Source: Anopheles merus
Lineage: Eukaryota; Arthropoda; Insecta; Diptera; Culicidae
DNA length: 64,000 bases
NCBI RefSeq assembly: GCF_017562075.2
Contig: NW_024427587.1
Coordinates: forward strand, 434,001 to 498,000
Reading direction: 5' to 3'
The notes under the pieces were generated by a model that searched no databases, had not been told where the DNA came from, and saw only the letters and a list, made by a program, of their open reading frames with translations. Below, piece after piece: positions 23,128 to 33,582 of the stretch (within the stretch, counting starts at the first letter, position 1; the number at the start of each line of letters is the position of its first letter). The position numbers and the translations under genes were made by a program.

Positions 23128-23241
23128 TGCTGCTTGTTGGTCTTCTCAGGATCAAATACGACGTCTTCTGTATTACGTGCCGGTTGCCCTCAAACCGGAA
23201 CGATATTTTCTTAGCGGTGGGTCGGCGGTCATACACAAGAT

Positions 23242-23262
23242 GGTATGCCGGTTGCCAACTTA
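23242..23262. repeat. Remnant of a TA-flanked MITE end between BEL and another LTR element
   Basis: GGTATGCCGGTTGCCAACTTA repeats the right end of the MITE at 24097-24401. BEL leader stops exactly on its left and unrelated leader sequence starts on its right, so it marks a junction. Confidence 0.6.
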
Positions 23263-23549
23263 GGCCGTGATACCGCGCACGACAATACTGCACCAGTGTG
23301 TCCGATGACGCTGCAGCGGGTGGTGGTGATGCCGTGTTTCGTCGGCCCAAGGCGGAATGTCCCCTCGCCTTAGCCGGAATACGCTGCAGTGGAGTGAGGA
23401 TCCCTTCGGGGCTTCGCGCAAGCCCCGAGCGTGCCCATCATGCGCGATGGCGGTTGCGCGATGGTAGAACCGCGATGGTGGTCTCCGTGTTGCGTCGGTT
23501 CGTTGTAGGATCCCCCCCTACGCGAGGAGGATCCCATCCTCGTCGCCAC
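23263..23549 (-). other. Leader/gag start of another LTR retrotransposon (truncated)
   Basis: GC-rich sequence adjoining the LTR at 23550. On the minus strand the LTR end is followed immediately by GTGGCGACGAGGATGGGA, a primer-site-like TGG sequence. The frame 23370-23567 might be an N-terminal Gag piece but has no diagnostic motif. Everything beyond 23,263 is lost. Confidence 0.5.
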
Positions 23550-23799
23550 TGTTGTGTCCGCACTCATGAAACATAGTAGACGGTGGTGTACGGCACAAAC
23601 AGAATATGTGTTTTATTCCTATCTTTGGTATAATAATAGATAAACACGTATATAAATAGAAACGCACACACACACGCGCAATGCGGGGAGAGGATGACTG
23701 GTCCTGCTCGCGCCGTGATCCTCACTGAGGACGTCACAGGATGACAGCCCTGCTGTCAACAGTGATCCCTCAGAATGAGGCAGCGGTCTGTCCACAACA
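23550..23799 (-). repeat. LTR, 250 bp, of an unidentified LTR retrotransposon
   Basis: Inverted ends TGTTGTG…CACAACA. On the minus strand there is a TATA-like TATTTATATACG near 23,655 and AATAAAA near 23,610, a normal LTR promoter/poly(A) layout. No partner LTR is in the window. Confidence 0.65.
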
Positions 23800-24096
23800 C
23801 TATGTACATTACTTGTGTTTCAGAATTAAATTTCCTTGGTATTGGTTAATCTTAAAACATAAAAGTTTTATTTTCATCGCAGTTTTAAATATTTTTTATT
23901 TAACCTTTAAGTTGGTAACCGGATACCCGGGTATTTTTTTCAACTTCCAACTGCAGTAACTTTTGATTCATTGCTTTTATTGACCTGAAATTTTCTGTAG
24001 CCTCCCAACTTTTAAATTATGATTTTTTGGTGCATAAGTTGTAATTTTAAACAGCCTGTGAGTATTTTTTTTAATTTTTTTTTTTACTTTACCACG

Positions 24097-24401
24097 TAAG
24101 TTGGCAACCAGCATACCCGGGTATTCCATACATTTTGTATGGAGAATGACGTTTCTCTTCTTCCTTTTTTCGTATTGTGCTTATTTTCGAGTCAAATTCA
24201 AGTGATTCCAAATTTCAATTTGACCGTTATTTTTATCAAAAAAATGAAAAAACTTAATGAATAAATGAAATAGAAGAGAATATATGGTCGGCATTACTTG
24301 CTTACAGCATTTAAATATAGAGAGCATTGTTTACCTATGAAAATCGTTATTTTTTTGCATCAAAACGTGTGGAATACCCGGGTATGCCGGTTGCCAACTT
24401 A
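24097..24401. mobile_element. MITE with TA target duplication, 305 bp including TA
   Basis: Ends are about 31-bp inverted repeats starting AGTTGGCAACC(A/G)GCATAC and including CCCGGGTATTCCA, with TA on each outer side, as for Tc1/mariner-type MITEs. A third, isolated end (TAAGTTGGTAACCGGATACC) lies at 23908 and a fourth at 23242, so several copies were nested or rearranged here. Confidence 0.7.
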
Positions 24402-24405
24402 GGCT

Positions 24406-24561
24406 GCGCTCTGGCACCAATCGAACATGACATCCGACTCGAACAAACCCATATAATCATATGGAGGTGCACTGTCAGACACAAACAAACAAACAAGACA
24501 AACATGTCAAATCCCATACATTTTTCATGTTCGATGTCGTGTTCGATTGGTGCCAGAGCGC
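24406..24561. mobile_element. Small palindromic MITE, 156 bp
   Basis: Inverted ends of about 30 bp with two mismatches (GCGCTCTGGCACCAATCGAA… and its complement). It abuts the preceding MITE. The target duplication is not clear. Confidence 0.6.
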
Positions 24562-24679
24562 CGGGTTACGTGTGTAAATCTGGTTGCCAACTCTACGGTT
24601 AAATAATAGACTCTGGCCGGTCGCGTAGATGACTAAACTATAATAAAAATGTTGCTTGGGAATGTTTCAAGACTTGTAA

Positions 24680-25110
24680 GGCCGCAAATACACGACGCGC
24701 GTTTCCGCGGGCGCGTTTAAACGCGTATAACAGTTCCGCAAAGATATCCAACTGAGCATATCTGCGTTTCCGCGGTAACGCGTTCGAATGACATTTCATT
24801 TCTATTACGGACGTCACACGAAGCGTAAACTTTGGCGTAAACTAAATTTCAGCCATACAACCCTATAATCTTTTGACAGGAAGTTTACGCTCTCCCATAC
24901 AAATCAAGCGTAAACTTTTTGAGTTTACGCCTCGTGTGACGTCCGTATATGGCTGGATTGTTATACGCGTTTCCGCGAGCGCGGAATTCCGCCTGCTGTC
25001 AAACACATATACAAAGTATCAAGGGCAACTTTCCCGAACTGTCATATCCGTACATTTTTCAGCAAGCGGAATTCCGCGGCCGCGAAATTCCTGTCCGTGT
25101 ATTTTTGGCC
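24680..25110. mobile_element. MITE (431 bp) with a second MITE nested at 24807-24946
   Basis: Outer inverted ends are GGCC(G/A)(C/A)AAATACACG with GC-rich CGCGTTTCCGCG motifs inside both. The nested 140-bp palindrome has perfect 15-bp ends (ACGGACGTCACACGA…TCGTGTGACGTCCGT) and GCGTAAAC repeats. Neither encodes protein. Confidence 0.6.
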
Positions 25111-25119
25111 TATCGCTTC

Positions 25120-25473
25120 TCCTATGTCCTATAGTCCTATGTCTCCTATAATCACCTACCCGGGTATGTTAAGCTTATTCTTTTTATGACAACTTTTTAT
25201 TGGATTATCGAATCGATCCAAAAAAATTATAATGCCTGGAGAAACATGTTTTAAAAAAGTGGTAAAAAATTCAGAATTTTAAATTTTTTTTAAATGTGCT
25301 TATAAAAATAAAGTCAACTTTTATCCCTTACTTCTATAACCACCTACCCGTGTAGGTAGTATATACAATAAAGGATTTTGGTTTCGCTAATTTTGTAATG
25401 ATATGTATAGCAATGCATGTAGTTATATTTATAGAATCCATTCCAAAAGTTTTCTAGCTCTTAATATTCTTAT
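25120..25473. other. AT-rich spacer
   Basis: Contains short CCTATGT repeats (25,116-25,145) and two direct copies of a CACCTACCCG motif (25,156 and 25,343). No gene seen. Confidence 0.5.
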
Positions 25474-26057
25474 CCCAAGTGCCACAAATCCACTAAACGA
25501 CCACTAAACGGCTTCTAAACGACTCAAGTTCTCTACCTAAACGGAATATAGAAAGACTTCGTTTAGCAGACGCCAAACGACTCATGCATTCTAAAAATAG
25601 CAAAAAAGCTGGTGGCGCTATCTGTTGGTGGGATACCCCAACCAGTTGAGCTTCATTGCTTGGAGGAGAGCTTTCTCATTTCCTCTGTACTGTTGTATGG
25701 TTTCGCATTGAAGTTATGCATCGCTAGAACTAGAACGGCGATACGATTGTTTAAATACTAAACTCCAACGGAAACCACCAGCACTGAAGCAAGTGAGATT
25801 TGAGCAATGGTCATTGGTGTTGATACCCACGTATCTAACCACACGACCATTTATATAGATTTTTGCTCAGAAAGTTAGGCTATATAGGTCATAATAAAAT
25901 GCAACTTGTCGAAACACATTGCAAGAAAAGGATAGCAATATAATGATGAGTTGTAATACGCCATCTATTGATCAAACCAATGAAGCTGTGGAGCTTTCAT
26001 TTTTTTCTATGGATATTCAATTTTCCAGTCGTTTAAGCTTAATCTGTGGCGCTTGGG
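25474..26057 (+). mobile_element. MITE copy 1, 584 bp
   Basis: Ends CCCAAGTGCCACA… and …TGTGGCGCTTGGG, followed inside by TAAACGAC repeats. The flanking dinucleotide is AT on both sides. Almost identical to the complement of 26261-26848. Confidence 0.75.
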
Positions 26058-26260
26058 ATAAAGCCACATAGATTGAAATGATTGCCCCGACAGTCGGAAA
26101 GATATGGCGGTGTATTAGTGTCAGTTCATCTAATTTCTATGCAATCAATTTATGTAACTAATAGCCATACTTCATAAATTTATAACATAAAAAGAAGTAT
26201 TGTTATTATAGCTGCATAGAATACCCAAATAACCAAATCGTCCTTAACCCACTGTAAAAC
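26058..26260. other. 203-bp spacer between inverted MITE copies
   Basis: AT-rich sequence with no gene. It is the loop of a potential 1.37-kb hairpin. Confidence 0.6.
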
Positions 26261-26848
26261 CCCAAGCGCCACAGATTAAGCTTAAACGACTGGAAAATTG
26301 AATATCCATAGAAAAAAAATGAAAGCTCCACAGCTTCATTGGTTTGATCAATAGATGGCGTATTACAACTCATCATTATATTGCTATCCTTTTCTTGCAA
26401 TGTGTTTCGACAAGTTGCATTTTATTATGACCTATATAGCCTTCTAACTTTCTGAGCAAAAATCTATATAAATGGTCGTGTGGTTAGATACGTGGGTATC
26501 AACACCAATGACCATTGCTCAAATCTCACTTGCTTCAGTGCTGGTGGTTTCCGTTGGAGTTTAGTATTTAAACAATCGTATCGCCGTTCTAGTTCTAGCG
26601 ATGCATAACTTCAATGCGAAACCATACAACAGTACAGAGGAAATGAGAAAGCTCTCCTCCAAGCGATGAAGCTCAACTGGTTGGGGTATCCCACCAACAG
26701 ATAGCGCCACCAGCTTTTTTGCTATTTTTAGAATGCATGAGTCGTTTGGCGTCTGCTAAACGAAGTCTTTCTATATTCCGTTTAGGTAGAGAACTTGAGT
26801 CGTTTAGAAGCCGTTTAGTGGTCGTTTAGTGGATTTGTGGCACTTGGG
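26261..26848 (-). mobile_element. MITE copy 2, 588 bp, inverted
   Basis: Same family as copy 1 in opposite orientation. Flanking dinucleotide AC on both sides (26259-26260 and 26849-26850). Only a few differences from copy 1 are visible. The open frame at 26206-26400 is a shadow. Confidence 0.75.
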
Positions 26849-26874
26849 ACCACTTCAAACCCACGTGGGTTTGT

Positions 26875-27447
26875 GGTGGTCGATTCAGTCGTTAACCCAC
26901 CAAATTTTAGAACAATCGGAGCTGCCAGTTCCGATCCGATGTATTTATCTTGTCCACCCTTAACCCACCTTTTCCAAAAATGCTTTGAGGAAAAGTTTGG
27001 TCAAGGTTTGGCTTAGGTCAATATGCTGGACAGGATTTGAACTCCTCGGTTGATTAAATTCATTCACTTACATCCCTGCACTTCAACTTCAGCCATATTA
27101 CTAGTCTATAAACTATGCACTGACCAGCGAAATGGAAGAGTTCATTCGCAAGTAAACAAACACACATATACACATATTACACATGAATGTTTTACAACAA
27201 ACCAACTTAAACACACACGTTTAATTGCTTCCTTTGCACAATTAAATAACATTTTTAACACAGGTGAAACATGTTGAGCAAATAAATTGCCCGTGCATAA
27301 AAATCTGACTTCAACAACATTGAAGTGGCTGCTTCTGTGACCGTGTGGCTTAACCCACCAAACTGATAGTTTTTTAGCTTTGTTTGATGGAACTGGATTT
27401 TTAGTACAAGAAATTGGTCACGTTTTCGGTATCTTGGTTATATAGGA
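26875..27447 (-). repeat. Dispersed repeat, copy B
   Basis: Complement of copy A (5925-6795), lacking A's two insertions. It includes several TTAACCCACC motifs (26,893; 26,958; 27,352). No coding potential. Confidence 0.7.
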
Positions 27448-28231
27448 AGAAGCACGAAATAGGTACATAAATCAATTAGAATCATGCATTTTAGCATTAT
27501 TATCATAGCAATGGGTCACAACAGCCAATAGCTGTTTGATTACGTATTTTCGCGAACGTCAAATTTTATCACTTTTTGTCAACTTTTGTCAACTTTATTT
27601 CCTGGCTGCTCCAGGTTACAAAATTATGACAAAAGCTCAAAAAAGTGACAAAAGCTCACGTTTTGAAAAATTTGTCAGCGTTTTGTCACTCTCATGGCCT
27701 TTCGCCTTGTGATATTCGGTCGGAGAAATGAAAAATCGGTAGTTTTAGAAGGCTCATCTGTGAGTCGGTTGGCATATCAAAAATCGGTAGGAATAAAGAT
27801 AAATCGGTATTTCTGGTCACTCTGGTGACAGCTCTACCACCTGCTGTTTCCTTACCTTGCTGTGCACACCACAAACAGAAATTGACGTTCGTGTTGTCAT
27901 TGCAGATGTTACAGGACAGAAAATTATTTCGATCGGAAAAGGTTTTGAGAAACTCCTAACGCCCTTTTTGGAATACTTTAACATACACTGCATCTATGCA
28001 ATGAGTCATTTCAATGTTTAGGCATTTCATACGCTTTTCTGTAGAGATAATAAATGCATCTGTTGGCAATGAAACAGCAGAAAATCAGCTACGTATATCA
28101 GTGGAAATGAATGCATCTAGTTAATTTGTTGCAACATACTGGTGGATATATTTTAGCACCATCTTACGTGCGGGAAATCTAAACAACTCTAATATCAACG
28201 GTGATGTGATTGTGCAGCGAACATAGTAGCA
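27448..28231. other. Upstream region of the RYBP gene
   Basis: AT-rich, with repeated short TTTTGTCA motifs in both orientations (27,555-27,690). It should contain the promoter and 5' UTR of the downstream gene. No TATA box or other element can be assigned with confidence. Confidence 0.4.
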
Positions 28232-28944
28232 ATGGATAAAAGTAAATCGCCTGTACGCCGTGCTAAACGTCAATCGAAAGTGGTTGAAGAAAACTTCTGG
28301 GATTGCAGCGTCTGCACATATCGCAATACTGCCGAAGCCTTCAAGTGTTTAATGTGCGACGTGCGAAAAGGTACTCCGCTTAAATAAGAAAGCTTTTCCC
28401 ACAAATGATTGTTGCGGTGGTCATTTAGTTGTTGCTTTGCCGTCACTATCAAGAAACATCAATGTTGTACGATTTTGCTGTAATGCAAAGCGCAATTGCC
28501 TCGCCCAAGCAGCAAGCCAAAAACAAAGCTAATGCATATCATTCCTTCAACCATTTGTGTGCAGATCGAATTGTTCAAAAGAGACGGGATGCATTATAAT
28601 TAATTTCAGTTTACTCCGTTCCAGGTACATCCACCCGAAAACCACGACTTAATTCTGCCCTGGCGGCGCAACAGGCTGCAACACAAGCCTTTCCAGGGGC
28701 TTCCGGGGGTACGCAAGTCGTATCGAACGTGAAATCTCCCGGTAACACAAAAGCATTAAGAAGCAAAAGCAAGCGATCAAAGCATCCAGCACGATTAAAA
28801 AATATTGACCGTTCGAGCGGCCAAACGCGTGAAGTAACTGTAAATTCAGTAACTGTTGTCATCACCGAGTATAAACCAAAGCCCTCCGTTAGTCGGCATG
28901 ATTCGAGTGAAAGTTTTAGTGAGAGTAATGATTCTAGAAGCTAA
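28232..28944 (+). CDS. RYBP: RING1 and YY1-binding protein (RYBP/YAF2 family), two exons
   Basis: Two exons, 28232-28370 and 28625-28944, joined across a 254-bp intron (AAAAG|GTACTC … TTCCAG|GTACATCC), give 152 residues. Residues 22-46 are a RanBP2/NZF-type zinc finger: W23-x-C25-x2-C28-x10-C39-x2-C42. Then RKG-TSTRKPRL follows across the junction, as in RYBP and YAF2. Residues 103-131 (RLKNIDRSS… EVTVNSVTVVITEYKP) are the conserved C-terminal segment by which the family binds RING1-type E3 ligases. A basic linker and an acidic serine-rich tail complete it. Family role: subunit of variant Polycomb complex PRC1, stimulating H2A ubiquitylation in the nucleus; the finger binds ubiquitin. Length matches insect orthologues. 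The ATG chosen gives the usual short basic N-terminus. The gene appears intact. Confidence 0.93.
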
Positions 28945-29272
28945 GCAACTTCATTTGCCCTGCACATTTGGCTATTATTTTAGATAATAACAGAATGTCG
29001 AATGTTACTAAAACTAGCAGTTGCTGCTGCATTATGATAGGTTTGCTCTGCTGCTTATTCGTGATTGGTAACGATAGTATCATGTCTGTTTTATTCTCGA
29101 TTGGGGTTTCATTTAAAGAAAGCGTATGTCTGAAGTCAGTTTTATTTATAAAACCAACTCATTCTAGCCTTATAAATTATAAGGGAGTTAAAGTTTGTGT
29201 AAATTGATTGATATTCAATATTACTCATAATAAGATTCAAATTTCTTAATCTAAATAATATTGTAAGTCATA

Positions 29273-29514
29273 CAGGGTTTCCCACGATTTATTGGTCAGT
29301 TCCCATGATTTTTTGGTGCGTTCCCACGATTTTTGGTCGTATCCTATAGATTTTTAGTTCGTTTCCATAATTTATTGGTATTTTCCGATTGGATATCAAT
29401 ACAATTGGACCTAAACATTCTGGGAAACGACCAAAAAATCATGGGAACGCACCAAAAAATGTGCGAATCCACCAAAAATTTATAGGAACCAACCAATAAA
29501 TCGTGGAAACCCTG
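29273..29514. mobile_element. Palindromic MITE, 242 bp, TA flanks, 3' of RYBP
   Basis: Ends CAGGGTTTCC…GGAAACCCTG with TA on both outer sides (29271-29272 and 29515-29516). Each arm holds four or five about 22-bp degenerate repeats of the form GTTCCCACGATTTTTTGG, inverted between arms. It starts 328 bp after the RYBP stop codon and could lie in its 3' UTR. Confidence 0.75.
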
Positions 29515-29516
29515 TA

Positions 29517-31659
29517 AGAAAAAGATCTGTAATTTCCATAAGTTATTACTACTTTGAAAGTATGAAGTTATGTCTGAACTAATATAATTTCTCTGTCTGC
29601 AACTATTATTTTATTATATCAACCTAGAGATTTGTAAAAACGAACCATTTTCAAACACATTGAATGTGGTTAAGAGATTGGCATATGAAGGAAATAATAA
29701 TTTAGAGTAGGATATGTATGTTTTTTCGGCAAACCGAATTAGGTAAAACAAATAAATAATTGTAATAATAAAAGCGAGTACAACTTATATGTTTCGAAAA
29801 CTTTGAATGAAACATAGTAAATCGGGGATATGTAAAACTGCCATTTTTCCAACAAAATACAACAATTTATCATGAAATTAGCACACTCGAAAAATGCGAG
29901 TATTGTAAATGAATAAAAAGAGTGCTATGGTAGTGTTAATATTATTACATCGTGCTGTTTAAACCTTGTCCATGGCATCTAAAGCGCTCATACGTTGGTA
30001 ACACTGATGTCAAGGGTAAAGCGAGGCAAAATCACACTGTTAAGGATTTTGATGTGTATATACAATCAGAATTCAATAGTTGAACGCTTTTAAATTGGCA
30101 TGCGTTTGAGTTGAACGCTCGATAGTTGGCTGACAGTTCAAAGCAAGGTCCTTGAAAGAGAACAGCTCGAAGCGCTTAGAGTAAATTGACAGAAAGCCAT
30201 GGGAAAATTTTGACAGTTAAAGTGAACATTGTTTATGTTTAGCGATGGACGTTGCTATGGAGTGAATGAGAGTTTTGTTCAGCATTTTACATTCAATTCC
30301 TGTTAGAATATTTGAATAATTAGAATCCAATTAGAATATTACATGTCTGATACAATCCAAGGATCTCATTTATCATTCGTCGCCGGGTTATAAGTAAAGG
30401 ACGGTATGCATATTGTACCAGTGTATGTCGATTGGATGTTTCATTTTACCCTCAGTGTTTAATTGGAGGTAAAAAGGACTTCTTTTACCCAGTTGGAACA
30501 TGTTAAACTTTTCGTTTTTCCAGCAAGACCGTTGCAAACGGTAGGGGTTTGTGGTCACGGAATGGCAAACAATGAAAAAGGTTATCAATGTTTCTGAATA
30601 CAGAGTAGACTGCAATAACTTCTCCTTTATGCTCCAGAAGTGATTGACCGCAAGAAATTTAACCAATATAACCATCCTAATAGTAAATTCGTCCACTTTT
30701 GCGCGTTAACTATTAGCCGTTTGTTTGTAAACACTTTTTCATGAAACTGTCTAAAGCGAGCTGAAAATGGCAACCTAGCAACGGGCTTTGCATCGACCTG
30801 TTCTCTTTAATAGATCTTGGTTCAAAGCATGCGTTACTATGGAAAATCCTGTTTTTTTTTAAATTCACAAAAATCTGATGGCCTGTCAAGAAAATCTCAG
30901 AATTTTTTTGTTTGAAAAAACGTGCCAACTAAAAAACACATATTCAATAGTTGGCAGGGAATCGAAGTTCAACCAGAGAGTTCCGACTGTAATTTGGTAA
31001 AACATTTTACCAAAGTGAGTTGATTTATCACCGTGTGTTTACATTAGCCCTCTCGGACCTTTCGAAACTGAGCTACTGGATACCCACAAGTGATGGAAAA
31101 CCCATCCATCGAACCCATCGTATCCTCAACTCCATATAATTTTGACAGGAGTTCGATGGGTTCGCTGCTGGCTATTGGCATGTGTAAACAGGGGGTCAGG
31201 TAGGCTTATCCAGCGCCATGTGATGTCTAAAAACAAAAATAAGAAAAAAACTGATTTAACAGATAGATCCATAACAAACTGGGTGCTTTTTTGATGATAG
31301 TTCTTCATTCTTTTTCTAAGTCGATCCTAAATTTTACACGATATTTGAGAACGATCGGAGGTCTGTTCAATGAAACAAATGGATATAGGCACAGGCACGC
31401 TTATAAGTTCCTCACTTTGAGTATGATAGCGTATTTGGTACGGTTGGTATACGCAACTTGCTTGCTGGTTGAACGGATTCGGATTCGGAACGGATAATTG
31501 TTGCACATACAATGGGACCCCTCATAACGAGTTTAACCCGTTCTTATGTCTCACTTGTTATGCAGGAGGCTCTTTTTCACAAAATTGGTATGGAAAGAGA
31601 AATACTTCGTTACAGGTCAAGAAAAGTGGAGGTAGATATAAATTATATGCATGATTTTA
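29517..31659. other. AT-rich region without supportable genes
   Basis: Possible RYBP poly(A) signals are AATAAA-like motifs near 29,750. Minus-strand open frames at 30388-30696 and 30713-30928 have no recognisable domain. I see nothing else that I can support. Confidence 0.45.
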
Positions 31660-32005
31660 TGTTCTTAAACGCATAAATAAATAAGTCCGAACACCAGGAT
31701 AAAATACTTAAAACACTATATTACAATAACGGTTTAACCACACTTTAAAACTTTACATTATAAAACCGATACCGCCCGCTAGTCCCTAACGCTCGCGCTC
31801 GCACCTGTTAACGCGGATGGCCTGTAGTGAAGTCCCCGTGAACGGTCACCCCGAGGTCGTCGTCCCGACCTCGGTCCTCGGAAAGATCGCGATGGCTGCG
31901 CCCTTTAGCTGCACGTGGATGTTGACAGTTTAGCGTCTGAAAGCCGTCGCACGTAGCGAGCGGCCCAGAGCACAATGTCGCGGAACGTTGATTCCGTCCA
32001 CAACA
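31660..32005 (-). repeat. Possible solo LTR, 346 bp
   Basis: Ends TGTTC…CAACA; on the minus strand it starts TGTTGTGGACGG, like the LTR at 23550-23799 (TGTTGTGGACAG), and ends AAGAACA. A TATA-like TTTATAATG lies near 31,758. No target duplication is visible, so the call is tentative. Confidence 0.3.
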
Positions 32006-32470
32006 CATCACAATCATACGGAACACCTCAAAGTGGCAACAGTAATGCATTGATCAATTCTTAGTATCAAAATTCTCGCCTTCAAGAGCAAGTAAATCAA
32101 GAATACATGAAACTGAAACACACTTATCAATACATCTTACAATTGTGACACACTACACTACACACATAAATCCACGTCCTGCCCACTTTCACGTCCGAAG
32201 CCGAAGAGAGCTTCCAATATTGTCAAGTAAGAAGGTAAGAAACGGAACAATTAAACTGAAGACACTACCTCACTTACTCCAATTGTCGATAAGCGCAGCA
32301 AAACTCTGAGCTCCGCTATCTGATCTGAAAAAAGTTATCTGGATATGTTGTTATGTTCCTTTCTTTCTTCGGTTATTACTACTCAGAGAGGTATACGCGT
32401 TTGTAACATAAAACGAACATATAACTTGTATTAACAAAAAAAGACATTATTCTAACGTAAAACGAAGACT
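32006..32470. other. Unassigned spacer
   Basis: No gene, repeat or signal that I can support. Confidence 0.4.
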
Positions 32471-32636
32471 GTTCCCGCCGTTCCCTTTTCGTGCGCTTCC
32501 TCGAGTTACCAGTTGCCAAGTGCTGGCGTGCTCGCCGGTCGACCCTGTTGACCGCGCAAACGATGACCCGGATGGATTGCACGCTCACATCAACCGATGA
32601 TCGCTCACGCGCCAACCGTGAGTTACCAGTAGCAAC
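32471..32636 (-). other. Gypsy leader fragment next to the Gy1 LTR
   Basis: On the minus strand this follows the LTR. It contains a block nearly the same as 61,905-61,958, the leader just before the Gy1 gag start (shared CTCGAG, GGTCGAC and TTGCGCGGTCAAC motifs). So leader sequence lies downstream of an LTR that is also preceded by pol: a small tandem like the BEL case, or a second copy of the family. Confidence 0.5.
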
Positions 32637-33574
32637 CCGTCCGGCAAAATGTGTGTATTTTTTGAGTGATTTGAGTACCGTCCCCCGTTAGCAGTTACTC
32701 TTGGAGGAATGAGTTACACCCTCGCGCGAGCCCTCCCCCTCCCCACCCGGAACGCACGGTGCGCTCTGCAGTTCTCAATGTGTTCGTGTTCTTTCCAGTC
32801 ATGCTACCAACACATCCAAAGATATTTGTTTCTTTCGTTTCTCGTTTTCTTTCATGCATTGCCACGATCGCAAATACGCACTTATTCTAACAACAAACAC
32901 AAACACGGTCATTTTTTATTTCATTAAACACTTTATTGAAACATAAAGTACACTTTCACAACACATTTAGAATCCTTCATACTTACGAATGGCGTCATAC
33001 TGTAAAGTACCGGGTCGAGCCAGGCTGCGGGAAACTTGTCGACAATCTGCGTTGCCTCTGTTCAGCAAATTCTTACCTGTCGATCCACGCACTGCATTTG
33101 CGTCTGTGCTCATTGTTCGTTCACTTCACACTTCACCATAACACACCGGCGCACGAGACTTTGAACGAAATGCACACCAACGCACAAACACTGCGCGTGG
33201 GACTTAGAACAAAACGCGCACAACCATTTCCGGCAAAGCGTCGCGCTGTACTGGTGGTTTCGTACGCGTAGGAGGGGGGACATACGGAGCGATGGTTCGA
33301 TGCTGTAGTGTAAGCGAGACAACACGATGTGACGAGCAGCTCCAAGTTGTTGAGCTCGCTGAAAGAAGACACACACATTCACAGACGGCTCGTCAAAGCA
33401 CGGTATTTGTATTGGTGTTAGTGAAGCGCGCGTGTAAAACAGAATGCGAACTCTCATCGCAGCGCGTTTCTCCTTGCTTCCTCAAGCTTCCTCATACCCC
33501 TCGGCCTGAATCACTCAAAATTTAGGGTCTCATTGTTTGCGTGGAATCCATCTGGTCCAGGTTAGCTCACAACA
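32637..33574 (-). repeat. Gypsy (Gy1) LTR, about 0.94 kb
   Basis: The minus strand begins TGTTGTGAGCTAACC at 33574, directly after the purine tract CAGGGGGAGA (33,575-33,584) and the pol stop. The bulk matches 4,312-5,222. The left limit is set by the end of that match and is approximate. The many open frames inside are not genes. Confidence 0.75.
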
Positions 33575-33582
33575 TCTCCCCC

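Larger units (their letters stand above)
6985..23241 (-). mobile_element. Tandem BEL/Pao retrotransposon array: LTR - internal 1 - LTR - internal 2
   Basis: Read on the minus strand the order is internal region 2 (23,241 to 16,367), LTR (16,366-16,051), internal region 1 (16,050 to 7,301), LTR (7,300-6,985). The middle LTR is both the 3' LTR of unit 2 and the 5' LTR of unit 1. Unit 2 has lost its own 5' LTR and leader at 23,241. Each unit encodes gag-protease, RT-RNase H, integrase and an env-like frame. Such sharing is the classic product of unequal crossing-over between LTRs. Both units are inactivated by shared and private lesions. Confidence 0.85.

Noticed and set aside
28968..29207. 79-codon frame with a hydrophobic run after RYBP
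   Set aside because: It lies in the likely 3' UTR and has no family resemblance.
30388..30928. Two minus-strand frames of 102 and 71 codons
   Set aside because: No domain, and AT-rich spacer sequence. I could not link them into a gene.
31808..32050. 80-codon minus-strand frame
   Set aside because: It falls in a probable LTR and has no domain.
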